Below are positions 46,912 to 57,689 of a stretch of DNA of 64,000 bases, in pieces. Numbering within the stretch: position 1 is the first letter of the stretch; every line of letters starts with the position of its first letter. The DNA is from Delphinapterus leucas (Eukaryota; Chordata; Mammalia; Artiodactyla; Monodontidae), in the NCBI RefSeq assembly GCF_002288925.2, contig NW_022098026.1, forward strand, positions 25,282,921 through 25,346,920, given 5' to 3'. The position numbers were made by a program, and so were the translations under genes. The notes below the pieces were generated by a model. That model saw only the letters and a list, made by a program, of their open reading frames with translations. It was not told the DNA's origin and searched no databases.

Positions 46912-47195
46912 GGCTTCCCTGGTGGCGCAGTGGTTAAGAATCCACCTGCCAATGCAGGGGACACGGGTTCGAGCCCTGGCCCAGGAAGATCCCACATGCC
47001 GCGGAGCAGCTAAGCTCACAGCCACCACAATGAGAAGGCTGCACACAGCAATGAAGAGTAGCCCCCGCCCTCCGCAGCCAGAGAAAGCCCACGCGCAGCA
47101 ACGAAGACCCAGTGCAGCCAAAAATAAATAAATAAATAAAAGATGTGTAAAAATATAGTCAGCTTGCTTGAAAGTATTAATTAAAAAAAGAAGAA
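46912..47195 (+). mobile_element. CHR-family SINE with internal deletion and extra 3' sequence
   Basis: Head 'gggcttccctggtggcgcag' and B box 'gggttcgagccctgg' are intact. The 'ctactgagcc' modules are largely deleted, and the body ends 'gcaacgaagacccagtgcagccaaaaataaataaataaataaa' at about 47141. About 55 further bases ('agatgtgtaaaaatatagtcagc...') follow before a second A-rich run. The matching flank (aaaagctgtcaga before; aaaaggctgtcaga after, about 47196-47209) appears only after these. The extra bases therefore seem to belong to the insertion. Confidence 0.85.
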
Positions 47196-48320
47196 AAAAA
47201 GGCTGTCAGAGAAAAAGAGAGATGGCTGGCATACAAAAGAACATTTATACTGACAGCTAACTTCTCAATAGCAGCATGAAAAGCAGAAGACAGTGGAATG
47301 ATATTTTCAATAAGTTGAAAGAAAGTAACTGCCAAATAAGAACCCTGTGTCTACTGAAAATATCCTTTAAGAAAAAAGGTAAAATAAAGACATTTTTGAT
47401 GCATACTAAAGAAAGTCCTAAAGGGTATTCCACAGGCAGAAGGAAAATGATACAGGAAGGGAAAAGGAGCAGAAAAAGTGATAAAAATCTAAGCAAATTC
47501 TAAATGAACATATTTCTTGCAATGTATCTATATAATTATAATTCACAAAAATAAAAGCATATAATTCTGTAATTCAAGAAGAGTAAGTATAGCTTTAAGG
47601 ATGAGAAGAAAGACAGGCATGTAGATTAAAGTTAGACTTTGATAAGTCAAGCATATGTTATAATTACTAGGGTTAGCACTAAAAGAATAAACAATCTATA
47701 ACTTCTACATTAAAAAAAAGAAGAAATTCAATGATAACAAAATTACCTATCAATCCAAAAGTAGTTAAGGAAGGAGAAGGAAAAAACCGATATAGAACTC
47801 CTGGGGCAAACAGAAAACATTTAATGAAGTAGTAGATGTAAAGCCAAATATCAGTAATCACAGTAAATTTGGATGAATAAAATACACCAGTTAAAAAGAT
47901 AAAATTGGCACACTGGGAAAAACAAACAAAAAAAGCCAAAATCATAGCCTAATTTAAAGAGTCCTATCTATAACATAAGGATATAAAATAGTCTTAAAAA
48001 TATGTATATTTATATGAATTTATTTTATGTAACATAAAAACAAAATAGAAAGTTGTGGTGGTTACATTAATACCAGAAAAATAAATTTTACTAGAGATGA
48101 GTAGGGTAACTTTTTAATGATAAAATTCATATGCCACAGGAAGATTTAACAGCTCTAAATTTGTGTGTAACTATCCACATAGCCTAAAAAAAAAAGAGCA
48201 AAAGCTGACTGAACTATAAAGAGAAAGGGAAAGCTCCATAAATAGAGGGAGGCTTTTTTTTTAAACACTCCTCTCTAAGTAAAAGATAGCCCCTTCAAGA
48301 CGTCTCGTGATATTTTTAGC

Positions 48321-48432
48321 TTTATTATTCTTATTTATTTATTTTTGGCTCAGTAGTTGTGGCATGTGGGCTTAGTCCCTCCACAGCTTAAAATTTATTA
48401 TTCTTATTTATTTATTTTTGGCTCAGTAGTTG
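48321..48432 (-). repeat. CHR SINE fragment with a duplicated 39-bp segment
   Basis: 'atttatttatttttggctcagtagttgtggcatgtgggcttag' is the reverse complement of CHR body text with an internal deletion. The segment 48321-48359 (tttattattcttatttattt...) is repeated exactly at 48394-48432, 73 bp away. Confidence 0.7.
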
Positions 48433-49066
48433 ATTTAGCTTTAAATCATATTTCTTCCATGCTAAAGTATGGGAGGAAATGGATGTCAACTTCCTTATTT
48501 TTTTCCCATGGCTGGGACCTCTTAGGAAGGACTTCCCCTAGAGATAATAAGTATTTCAAAAACCATTATGGAATACCATACTCCACCATACTTTCAACAG
48601 GTCCTATTTATCCTAGGTATTCATAAATAGTTTGCAATACAAAAGTATTTGAAGGTGGAACATTTTTTTTTAATTTAGAATCTGGATTTATTTGAATATG
48701 CAAATCTACAAAATCAGAGTTAGAATGATCATAGATTGCCAAGCTTCTCAAAGCTACTTTTTCTTTTTTACAGTTCTTTCTTTTCTTAATTTAAGTATAA
48801 TTGACATACATTATACTTAAAGGTCCAACATTTTAAAGCCAATGAACTCAATGATTTCTAAAGGGTCCTCCACAGCTTAACATTTTAATTGCTAATTGCT
48901 ATTTGTACTGTCTACCCAACTTTGCCGGAAATGACTAATCTTAGTATTTTACTGCTTGTTGTAATTATCACATGGATGCTTTTATAAGTACCTGTGCAAT
49001 CTTTTAAGGATGCTGTTGTAACTTGCTATCACATATTTAAGGGTTGTCTCCTTGCTCTTTTTAGTT

Positions 49067-49267
49067 ATTCCTCTCTCCTTTTTCCTTTCCTTCCCTCCCT
49101 TTCTTCTCTTTTCTCTCCTTTCTACTCCCTCCTCTCCCCCCTTTATTTTTTCTTTTTTTTTTATTATTTTCTGTTCTCATTCCTCTCTCCTTTTTCCTTT
49201 CCTTCCCTCCCTTTCTTCTCTTTTCTCTCCTTTCTACTCCCTCCTCTCCCCCCTTTATTTTTTCTTT
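49067..49267. repeat. Homopyrimidine tandem repeat, 112-bp unit, running into the gap
   Basis: Unit 49067-49178 starts 'attcctctctcctttttcc'. It is repeated from 49179 and stays identical as far as I can follow, until the sequence stops at the N run. Almost all plus-strand bases are C or T. The Phe/Leu/Ser-rich frames over it are artefacts. Confidence 0.93.
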
Positions 49268-49277
49268 NNNNNNNNNN
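49268..49277. other. Assembly gap (10 N)
   Basis: Ten N characters break the second copy of the pyrimidine repeat. The right side resumes in ordinary sequence (gtttttgattatgtgctg), so the number of repeat copies is unknown. Confidence 0.99.
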
Positions 49278-50051
49278 GTTTTTGATTATGTGCTGTGCAC
49301 ATGGGAGGTTCTTTGTGTAAGGAGTGGCGGTTTCCTGAACATTCCTCTCCATGATTTCCCAAATTTCTAAATCCTTGAGGATTTGCACCAGAGAGCTCCA
49401 GAATACCACAGATGGAAATTTCTTTATTTCTCTTCTATCTTATAGAGTGAAGAGAAGTTGACCTGAGATTTTTTTTTAAAGTATGTGACCACCAGCCCAA
49501 GCAAAGTATAGCTAATGAAAGGATAACATGGGACTATGTTAGTAATAGGAGAATGGTGACAATATTTTGGTTATATTAGAAGTGAAATAAATAAAAAACT
49601 AAACCATCTGATTCTGAAGATGTCAAGTTTGTTGTTTTATCTGATAAAGCAAATCTATCTGTAATTTACTGTTCTTTCACTGCCACAATAACGAATTTTC
49701 TCAAAGAATTACCTACTTTGAAAAATTAAAAGCAGAAAATATAGTTCCTTTCCATTTGTAACCTTTTTTCTTTTCTTCTCCCTGCAACCTCATTTCATAT
49801 TGTTATTGCAGGGGAGAATGCATTACCTTTACAATGCTAGCATAGTTAGTTCACAGCATCAGCAAAGCATTTCTGGGAGAGGAAAAATAAGAATATTATG
49901 GGATTAATTACATTTTGAATTTTGAAAAATTTAACCATGCATCATTAGCATGGTATTGAATCTAAGGGAAATAGCAGAGACTTTAGAATATAATCCATAC
50001 ATTTTACATTTCAATAGGGTTGACTTTTCTAAATACTGGCGCTTTATACCT
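49278..50051. other. Repeat-free intronic block, candidate conserved non-coding DNA
   Basis: No transposon seen. The part 49590-50000 has the look of regulatory DNA: 'gggattaattacattttgaat', 'ccatgcatcattagcatgg' and many TAAT cores. No exon signals that I can defend. Confidence 0.35.
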
Positions 50052-50065
50052 TGTTACTCCCATTT

Positions 50066-51034
50066 CATTTTATTTTTTTTACTGAAGTAGTTGATTTACA
50101 ATGTTGTGCTAATTTCTGGTGTACAGCAAAGTGATTCATATATGTATATATATATTCTTTTCCATTATGGTTTATTACAAGATACTGAGCATAGTTCCCT
50201 GTGCTATACAGTAGGACACTGTTGTTTATCTTATTATTTTTTTTTTTTTTGCGGTGCACGGGCCTCTCACCACCATGGCCTCTCCTGTTGCGGAGCACAG
50301 GCTCCAGACGCGCAGGCTCAGCGACCACGGCCCACAGGCCCAGCCGCTCCGCGGCACATGGGATCCCCCCGGACCCAGGCACGAACCCGCATCCCCTGCA
50401 TCAGCAGGCAGACTCCTAACCACTGCGCCACCAGGGAAGCCCAGTTTATCTATTTTATACATAGTAGTTTGTATATGCTAATCCCCAAATCCTAATTTAT
50501 CCCTCCCCACTCCTTACTTCTTTGGTAACTGTAAGTTTGTTTTCTATGTCTGTGAGTCTGTTTCTGTTTTGTAAATAAGTTCATTTGTATCATATTTTAG
50601 ATTCCACATATAAGCGACATCCTATGATATTTGTTTTTCTCTGACTGGCTCCACTTAGCATGATAATCTCTAGGTCCATCCATGTTGCTGCAAATGGTAT
50701 TATTTCATTCCTGTTTCTGGTGGAGTAGTATTCCAATGTATATATATATACCACAACTTCTTTATCCATTCATCTGTCAATGGACATTTAGGTTGCTTCC
50801 ATGTCTTGACTGTTGTAAGTATTGCTGCAGTGGACATTGGGGTGCATATATCTTTTTGAATTAGTTTTCTCCATATATATGCCCAGGAGTGGGATTGCTG
50901 GATCATATGACAGCTCTACTTTTAGTTTTTTAAGGAACCTCCATACTGTTTTCCATAGTGGCTGCACCAATTTACATTCCCACCAACAGTATAGGAGGGT
51001 TCCGTTTTCTCCACACCCTCTCCAGCATTTATTA
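50066..51034 (-). mobile_element. 5'-truncated L1, antisense, with nested SINE
   Basis: 'tttactgaagtagttgatttacaatgttgtgc' to 'gttccgttttctccacaccctctccagcatttatta' is the reverse complement of the L1 3' UTR and ORF2 end. Target-site duplication tgttactcccattt (14 bp) at 50052-50065 and 51035-51048. Split by the SINE at 50236-50444. Confidence 0.92.
50236..50444 (-). mobile_element. CHR-2-like SINE nested in L1
   Basis: Reverse-complement copy, poly-T then 'gcggtgcacgggcctctcac' to 'ccaccagggaagccc'. The L1 word gtttatct is duplicated at 50224-50231 and 50445-50452. More CpG-to-TpG/CpA changes than in the other CHR-2-like copies. Confidence 0.93.
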
Positions 51035-51048
51035 TGTTACTCCCATTT

Positions 51049-52085
51049 TAATATCAGACATAGAGAAAAACAATATCATACATCCCACATAATCAGATAC
51101 ACAAAATCCAGAAATATATGTATTTTGTATGTTGAATTATATGACACTGAGTATCTTAACTAAACATTTTATAAACCAGAATATAATACTGTGATTCTAA
51201 TACCCACTTTCTAGTTTACATAAATCTTTAAGAAACAGAACAGTTCCATTTCTGCACATAATCTGTGAGAGAAGATTTCATCTTTTGAGAATAAGATACA
51301 ATTAAACTCAACAAATCAGCAGCCTCCCACATATGTTAACTGGAATATGGAGACCAAGTAAAGTAACTCTTCCAACAATAGGAAACGTTAGTGTGCTCTT
51401 TTAAAAAAATTATTCAAACAGGGTAGGGGAAGAGTTAAACACAATGACTTTGTACATTCCAGGTGGTATGTTCTCTTACAATTGCCCCTTCGGGTTATTA
51501 ATGTTAATTTTGGACAATGCCATGGGGCGAAGTTTGGTCACTGTTTTCAAAAAAAAAACCTTTTTGCTGTCAATGCTGGGTGTTCAATCATACGGAATTT
51601 TTTAAAACAGGTAATCATTGATCCAAATATAGTAAAAAGTTGATACTCAATATTCACAAGATGATTCTCTGTTACTCTTTTATGCCTTTTGCCGTAGTTA
51701 TTTTTAGCAATTACAGCTCTGCCTGTGCTCATTCATTATGCAGTCTGTATAAACCATCATTAGACATTACAGGAAAGAAGAGCACATAGCTTAAAAAGCG
51801 CTCATTCTATCTTATTCACCAGCTATGGCTATACAGTTGTCTCTTCACGGTAGCCTGGGGATAACAATCTCGAACACATTAGCTTTTTAAAAAATATAAT
51901 AAATTGTCTAAAACCCCAAAGAGGAGATGCATAACATATCTGGGACATATGGTGTTAAAATGATCTTGTACTTTCCCACCACCTGTGAGAAGGCATTTTC
52001 ACCTCTCCAAAGGGGCTTCAATCAAATTCAATCCAATATCAAGAAGATGCTATTTATTATAAAGAAGAACAATCCACTTTACCAG
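51049..52085. other. Repeat-free intronic block, candidate conserved non-coding DNA
   Basis: No transposon over about 1 kb. The core 51340-51780 is of balanced, complex composition: 'gtacattccaggtgg' (TEAD-type GGAATG reverse), 'gttattaatgttaatttt', 'ggtaatcattgatcc', 'cattatgcagtctgtataaacc' (forkhead-like). Such sequence often proves conserved in introns of developmental and neuronal genes. The function is a guess. Confidence 0.4.
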
Positions 52086-52509
52086 ATACTGAATTAAAAC
52101 CTTATTTTGTGGCAGGCACACTGTAAGATGACAGGGTTAAAAAGACAAATAAGAAGTTAATTAAACAAATTATTCCTTTGTTCATAATTCTACATTTTTA
52201 AAAAAACACTGCCAAGCATTGAGCTAAGTCCCAAGGATACAAGACACTTGACCTCAATTTGGTTTTTTTATTCTAGAATACTTATAATGCAAAGCAGTTT
52301 TCTTTTACCATCTAATGTACCATATGCTCATAAATGAAGACCCCATGTAAACATGCCAAATGTAATTTTCTAGCGCTATTATTTTTGTCATTTTCCTCTT
52401 ATTTGTTACTACACCTGCCACTTGAGATAATGAGACAAGGTGTTGTAGAGAAGTATCTTTTAATGTCTTTCTTGCTCTTCAATAACAACAATAAAAAGAA
52501 AACCCATCT

Positions 52510-52725
52510 AATGTGCTGTGTCCTGTGTGCCTGGCATTGCGCTATGTGTTTTATAGGCATCCATTTTAAACCCAACTGAAAAACTCCATCAGGTAAGAAC
52601 TACCATCATTTTAATTTAATGTGAAGAAATGAGATTCAGAGTGATTTACTAAATCCCTTGAGTTAACCAGGCTAATAAGAAGCTCCGCTCAAACTCAAAC
52701 TCAAGTTTGCTGCATGGAATGGTGA
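52510..52725 (+). repeat. MIR-type ancient SINE relic
   Basis: 'tgtgcctggcattgcgctatgtgttttataggcatccattttaaacccaac', 'aagaaatgagattcagagtgatttact', 'aggctaataagaagctccgctcaaactc' follow MIR order. Confidence 0.75.
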
Positions 52726-52844
52726 TACAGAAGGAAGATTTTCTGGTACCCACTCCATCTTCACGATGTCTTCACAAGTTGGGGCAGTTTAAACTGATTT
52801 GCAAAAGAGTTGGATCAGTAGTTTTCTTTTCCTTTTTAATCACT

Positions 52845-52903
52845 GTCTAGATAGATAGATGGATAGATAGATAGGTAAACAGACAGACAGATAGATAGAA
52901 CTC
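52845..52903. repeat. (TAGA)n/(CAGA)n microsatellite
   Basis: 'ctagatagatagatggatagatagataggtaaacagacagacagatagatagaa'. Imperfect tetranucleotide repeat. Confidence 0.92.
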
Positions 52904-53364
52904 CTTATATGATAAGGGTATCCCTGAATTAAGAGTTGGCCAACATCAGTTTTAGTTACAGATGCACGACCTTGACAACATATTTAACAGTTCCATGTTT
53001 GCTTTCTCATCTATAAAGTCTTAATTCCATCCTTGCCTAGTTTGCCTCCTTACTTTCAGGAGGACAAAATGAGAGGATATTTGAGACAGCACTTTGGAAA
53101 CCTAAAGAATATGCTCAAGTGTCATCAATAAAAACTAGGGGGAGAGGAGAAGATAAAGGACAGAAAAATCACCAAGCTTTACCCCTCCAAAGTGCTATAA
53201 TTTCAAAAGGCTAAGGCACGGTTGGATGCTGTCACATAAAAAGCTTTGTTCTCTGAAATATTTATTCCCTGAAAAACTTTCCCTGCAGAGAGAGAAACAC
53301 AAGAGTTTGTCCTTAATGGGGAAGCAGCAAATTCAGGGGTTGGGAAGGGGAATTTGAGGTCAGC

Positions 53365-53580
53365 TGTACGTGGTTTGAAATGGGCTTGGCCATTTCATCA
53401 TCTACAAGACCGAAGAAGTTGTTTAACTTCCCTAAGCCTCACTTTCCGGTCTACAAAATAGACTTAATAATATAATAGCTATCTGAAAATATGGTTGCAA
53501 AAGTTAAATATAAGAAATGTATGCAAAGTGCACAGCATTGTGTTTGGCCCTGAGCCTGGCACATAGAAAATGCTCAAGCT
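53365..53580 (+). repeat. MIR-type ancient SINE relic
   Basis: 'ggcttggccatttcatcatctac', 'gttgtttaacttccctaagcctcactttccggtctacaaaatag', 'gcccctgagcctggcacatagaaaatgctcaa'-like end: MIR 3' half. Confidence 0.65.
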
Positions 53581-54056
53581 CTGCAGAGTGGTACCTTGAG
53601 TGATTTTCTACCAATGCACTTGTGTTTGTTTTTTTAACTGTGGGCCAAGCCTGAGTGATTTCAGGCCATTTTAAGTTAATAGAGAATGCAAGCAAATAGA
53701 GGTGCTAGGAAGAATCGAGGCACGTTTGTTAGACTGGAAAAAAGTGAATGAGCAGGGAAGGATGGTGAGGGTTTCAGGCCAGAGGCACAGGACAATGTGA
53801 TGCAGAAACGAGAATCGTATATCAGTTCCATTTTGAATGGTCTAGGGGAGAGAGATCAATAAAGCCACGAATATCTAGTTTGGCAATAAAGGGCACTGCT
53901 TGGAATTTTTAGGGGGAAAGAAATCATTAAAGATGAAAAAAGTCCTTTGGGGATGTGGGATAAGCAATGGTAATATTCCAGTTCACTCAGGACAGACTTG
54001 CTCCGCAGCTGCTCTCTGGTGTAACGATTAACAGTGCTCTGGAAGTATCTAGGTCT

Positions 54057-54273
54057 TGGGACTTCCCTGGTGGTGCAGTGGATAAGACTCTGCACTCCTA
54101 ATGCAGCAGGCCTGGGTTCAATCCCTGGTCAGGGAACTAGATCCCATGTGCATGCCACAACTAAGAGTTTACATGCCACAACTAAGGAGCCCAGGAGCTG
54201 CAGCTAAGGAGCCTGCTTGCCACAACTAACACCTGGTACAACCAAATAAATATTTTAAAAAATAAAAAAATAT
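54057..54273 (+). mobile_element. CHR-family SINE, short 'ggtcaggga' form
   Basis: 'gggacttccctggtggtgcag', B box 'gggttcaatccctgg', 'tcagggaactagatccc', 'catgccacaactaag' modules, and an A/T-rich tail. Target-site duplication aagtatctaggtct (54043-54056) / aagtatccaggtct (54274-54287), one mismatch in 14. Same branch as 33908. Confidence 0.9.
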
Positions 54274-54561
54274 AAGTATCCAGGTCTGGACTAGGAATTA
54301 TACACAGTTGCCCCTACTTCTGAGGCCTGACAATATCAGGGGATTATTTGGAGGGATTCTGGATAAGGTTTTTACAGGAATTGTGAAAGCAGCAGATCCT
54401 CGAATAACATGCTGTATGTTATTTAGAGGTTTTGCATCATCTCTTAAATTCATGGTCATGTTTACTCGGGAAAAAGAGCCTCAGATTTAGAGTCCCAGAG
54501 AACACAGCAATGCTCTCCTCTTCCTTTTATCTAGACTATTTTGCTCCAAGATAATCACAAC

Positions 54562-54602
54562 AATAGTTTTGAAAAATAGGTCACCTAGATTTCAAAACTA
54601 TT
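54562..54602. repeat. 41-bp near-perfect palindrome
   Basis: Outer arms aatagttttgaaa (54562-54574) and tttcaaaactatt (54590-54602) are perfect reverse complements. The inner part 'aataggt-c-acctaga' continues the pairing with two mismatches, giving 20-base arms around one central base. The centre contains AGGTCA, a nuclear-receptor half-site. It lies in otherwise repeat-free sequence. Confidence 0.9.
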
Positions 54603-55400
54603 TTGTTTCGAGCCATCTGGGGCTGAGGATGGTTTTGAAATGAGTCGTTCTTAGTATCACGGCTGAAACCTGACATAACACATTTATTTGCCCATCTGCC
54701 AGTGTTGCAGCATTGTTCTGGGTATTTGATATTCAGAAGATGTATCAAGAATTTGAACCTCGGAGAAACAAACTACTCAGCATTTCAATGAGGATCAGTG
54801 TGTTGTGCATACAAAGCATCACTACAGAAAATCTTGGAACATGTTGGAATACGTGGGTCTTAAAAAGTAAATACTGCCGAACAGTTGCAAGTTAGATTAT
54901 ATTCTGCATGGGCAATCTCTTTCCCTGTCCCTGAGCTGTTCTTCTGAGAAAGGTGATTAATACAGACTCCTGATTTGCATCTCCAAATTCCAACCACCTT
55001 AGCTTTCCAGTCCATGTTTAGTAAGTTATTTTCGGCACATTTAATTGACTCTGTATAAAGCTCTGATTAAATGGCAGCTAAGAGAACAGGTCATGTGACT
55101 CCATGTATTTCCCATAACACCCAACATAACTATAAAAAAGATTAGTGGCTTCATTTGGAATCATTGCCATTTTTATGCCCTTCCCCCATCTTAACGTCCT
55201 TCTCTTTTACCATGTATTTGTGTGGCTTCCAGAGTTCTATTCATGGCTGCTATCATCATCACAGAAAAAAGAGATGCCTCCACCTCTTGTAAAAAGTGGA
55301 GTGTGTTATCATTTAAATACGGCCATTTCTCCCTATCTGCCTCAATGGTGGATATAGGAGAAAACATAGGGCTTATTGTTATCTTTCAGATAATAATAAT
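54603..55400. other. Repeat-free intronic sequence
   Basis: No repeat recognised. Contains short frames at 54713-54895 and 55145-55452 without recognisable family or clear splice context. Confidence 0.35.
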
Positions 55401-55419
55401 AATGACTGATACTACTAGT

Positions 55420-55670
55420 AATAATAACAAATGTGTATTGAATATTTACTAGGTGCTAAAGATCTTACCTGCATCATGTCATTAATCTTCACAAAAAACT
55501 GAAGACGTAAGTACTATCACTCCTGTTGTTCAAGTAAGGAAACTAAGGCTTAGAGAGGTTAAGTGGCTTGCCAATGTCACACAGCTGGTACTTTTTCATG
55601 AGCTGGGGGTTTAAGCTCAGATCTGTCCGGCTTTAGAATTTGCTCTTAATCTCATGCTATGATATTTCTC
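55420..55670 (+). repeat. MIR, nearly complete
   Basis: 'gtattgaatatttactaggtgctaaagatcttacctgcatcatgtcattaatc', 'ggaaactaaggcttagagaggttaagtggcttgccaatgtcacacagctgg', 'gtttaagctcagatctgtccggc...ctcttaatctcatgctatg': the best MIR in the window, all parts in order. Confidence 0.88.
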
Positions 55671-57040
55671 TTTTATAATATGAATTTCTGACATACCTAA
55701 CACCACCCTGCCGTTTGATCCTACAATGTTATATTCGAATTCTTCTCTCTTCCCAGCACCTTCAAGGAAATATCTAAAGTAAAAATCTTTATGATGCTTA
55801 TAGAATTTAAAATTGATAACACATTGCCTGTGCAAAACTGCCACTCGTAATTAAATTATGGTTCAGGTGAGGATTTTTTAAATCCATTAAACTCTGAGGT
55901 TCTTAATGGGAGAGATGCTGTCAATCATTTCATCCCCACTGATGAGCACGATAGTTGACAGGTGGTTGTCACTAGGTAATGCTTATTGAATAAATGTGAA
56001 TTAAAAAGGAAAAACTTTACTCATGATAATATCACTCACTTTGGTTGTGAGAGAGGCTCTGTATTGAGAAGCTGAAATGGGCAATTTCAGTCCATGCTGG
56101 GCTCTGTGTCTGACAAAGGAGGGAAGGAACAAAGGAAAAGGTCTGTCTTCATGTTTATGCTGTTACTGCACTACCTGATTCTTGCCTTTCCTAATTATTA
56201 TCCTTTTGGGTTGGTATTTTCCATTTTGCTCCCTATGCCCTTTTGTTTTCTTATTTATTCTTGATATACCTTCTGTCCTTCCATTTGCTGTTGCTGTTTC
56301 AGCATCTTTGTAAATAAGGTTATTGACAAAACAGACTGCTTTCCAAGAAGAACAACAGAAATTGATTTGGGGGTAAGACTTACAAACTACATGCAGATCA
56401 TAACAAACTGCTAATAAACTGCATTCTGTGTCTAATGAGCATGAACAGAGTCTGATTTATCCTCTGTGTAAAAGGAGGAGGTGTAGGAGGGTCCTTGCAG
56501 ACATCTGTGTGAGAAGAAAATGCTCTATTGCAAGAAACAGCAAACAGCCTTCTCCCAGGCAGACTGCCTACCAGTTTTGCAAGGTTCAATGCAGAGGGTC
56601 AGAGGGGAATCCCCAGAAAATGGACTCTTGTGGATCTGCATAAGCTGGGGTCAGCACCCAGGAGATCCTTGCTATTCTGGTGTCTCTATTTCAATATGTT
56701 TCTCACCTGCTAGACCTCAGTTTGAATGCTAGCTCTGCCAACAATGTCACCATGGTCAAATTACCAAAACTGTCTTAGTTCCATTGTTTGAAAAAAAATG
56801 CATGGCATGACACTCAAATCAGCAACTTATAGAATATGAAAGTGATTTTCAAACAGTAAAGCTTACTTCAAGTGTTTCTTGTTATTATTACAGGAATTAT
56901 CTTCCAAGTATTTCCACCAGCTGAATTCTCGTATTTGTTAACGATTAGCCTTAACTGGCCATCTCAAAATTCCATTTGTTAGGCATGTACTAAATGTTTC
57001 TACTGTACTTTCTAGCACACGTTGCTGTTGGTAACTCAGT
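55671..57040. other. Intronic sequence, nothing recognised
   Basis: No exon or transposon recognised. Overlapping short frames on both strands at 56398-56732 have no family resemblance. Confidence 0.35.
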
Positions 57041-57044
57041 TAGG

Positions 57045-57190
57045 TAGAATGAGCACTGGTTGAGAAGTCAGGAGTCTGATGGTTCTGGTCTCAGTTTTCA
57101 GTCCAACTTATTACCACTCTGGGCAACTCATTCTCCTCTCTGAGCGTCAGGGCAGATTAAATGAGGCAATTCCTATAAACTAATGCTGTT
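57045..57190 (+). repeat. MIR fragment
   Basis: 'gagcactggttgagaagtcaggagtctgatggttctggtctcag', 'ccactctgggcaactcattctcctctctgagcg', 'gattaaatgaggcaatt': MIR 3' half. Confidence 0.65.
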
Positions 57191-57689
57191 TCCTGCCTCC
57201 TATTCCTTATCCTCGCTTAAGAAAGAAACACAGTAAACTGCTTCTCATCTACCACTCTCAAGAGATGGGGTTTTCTAGTTCGTGTAATTTCCTAATTAAG
57301 ATTAAAATTCTGTTTCAATTACTACCAAGAACATTTCAGGAAGATTAATCCATTTGATTTAAAGAATGAACATTAGCTACTAAGGGGTATCTTAAAGTTC
57401 ATTTCATCAAAACCCCATATTTTAAAGGTTTCTGATGTTGAGTATTTACATGGATCTTTTACACAGATTTTATGTAAGCCCCGTATTGTTTCAACGTTAA
57501 AATTTTGAAGATATTCTGGTAACTGGTAGCAACTTAAAGACTTTAAGGGCGATTCTTCATACACACCTGCTGTGTATTACTATTGCCCAGCTGAGTTCCC
57601 AAGGGAAGACAGAAGTTTACTAGAAGAGGCAGAAGAGACACTGAGCCTGATAGAGATTTGATGTGTCCATAGTTACTATTATCACATGA

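Larger units (their letters stand above)
45860..48235 (+). mobile_element. Old L1/HAL1-type LINE relic with two nested SINEs
   Basis: Plus-strand text such as 'aaaagctgtcaga...gaaaaagagaga', 'cagcatgaaaagcagaagacagtggaatgatattttcaataagttgaaagaaagtaactgcc', 'gtaaaataaagacatttttgatgcatac', 'aagggtattccacaggcagaaggaaaatgatacaggaag' and later 'gtggttacattaataccagaaaaataaattttac' follows the order of old L1/HAL1 elements. All frames are short and broken. It hosts the SINEs at 46413 and 46912. Limits are approximate. Confidence 0.7.

Noticed and set aside
48994..49320. Phe/Leu/Ser-rich frame across the gap
   Set aside because: Translation of the pyrimidine tandem repeat, running through N bases.
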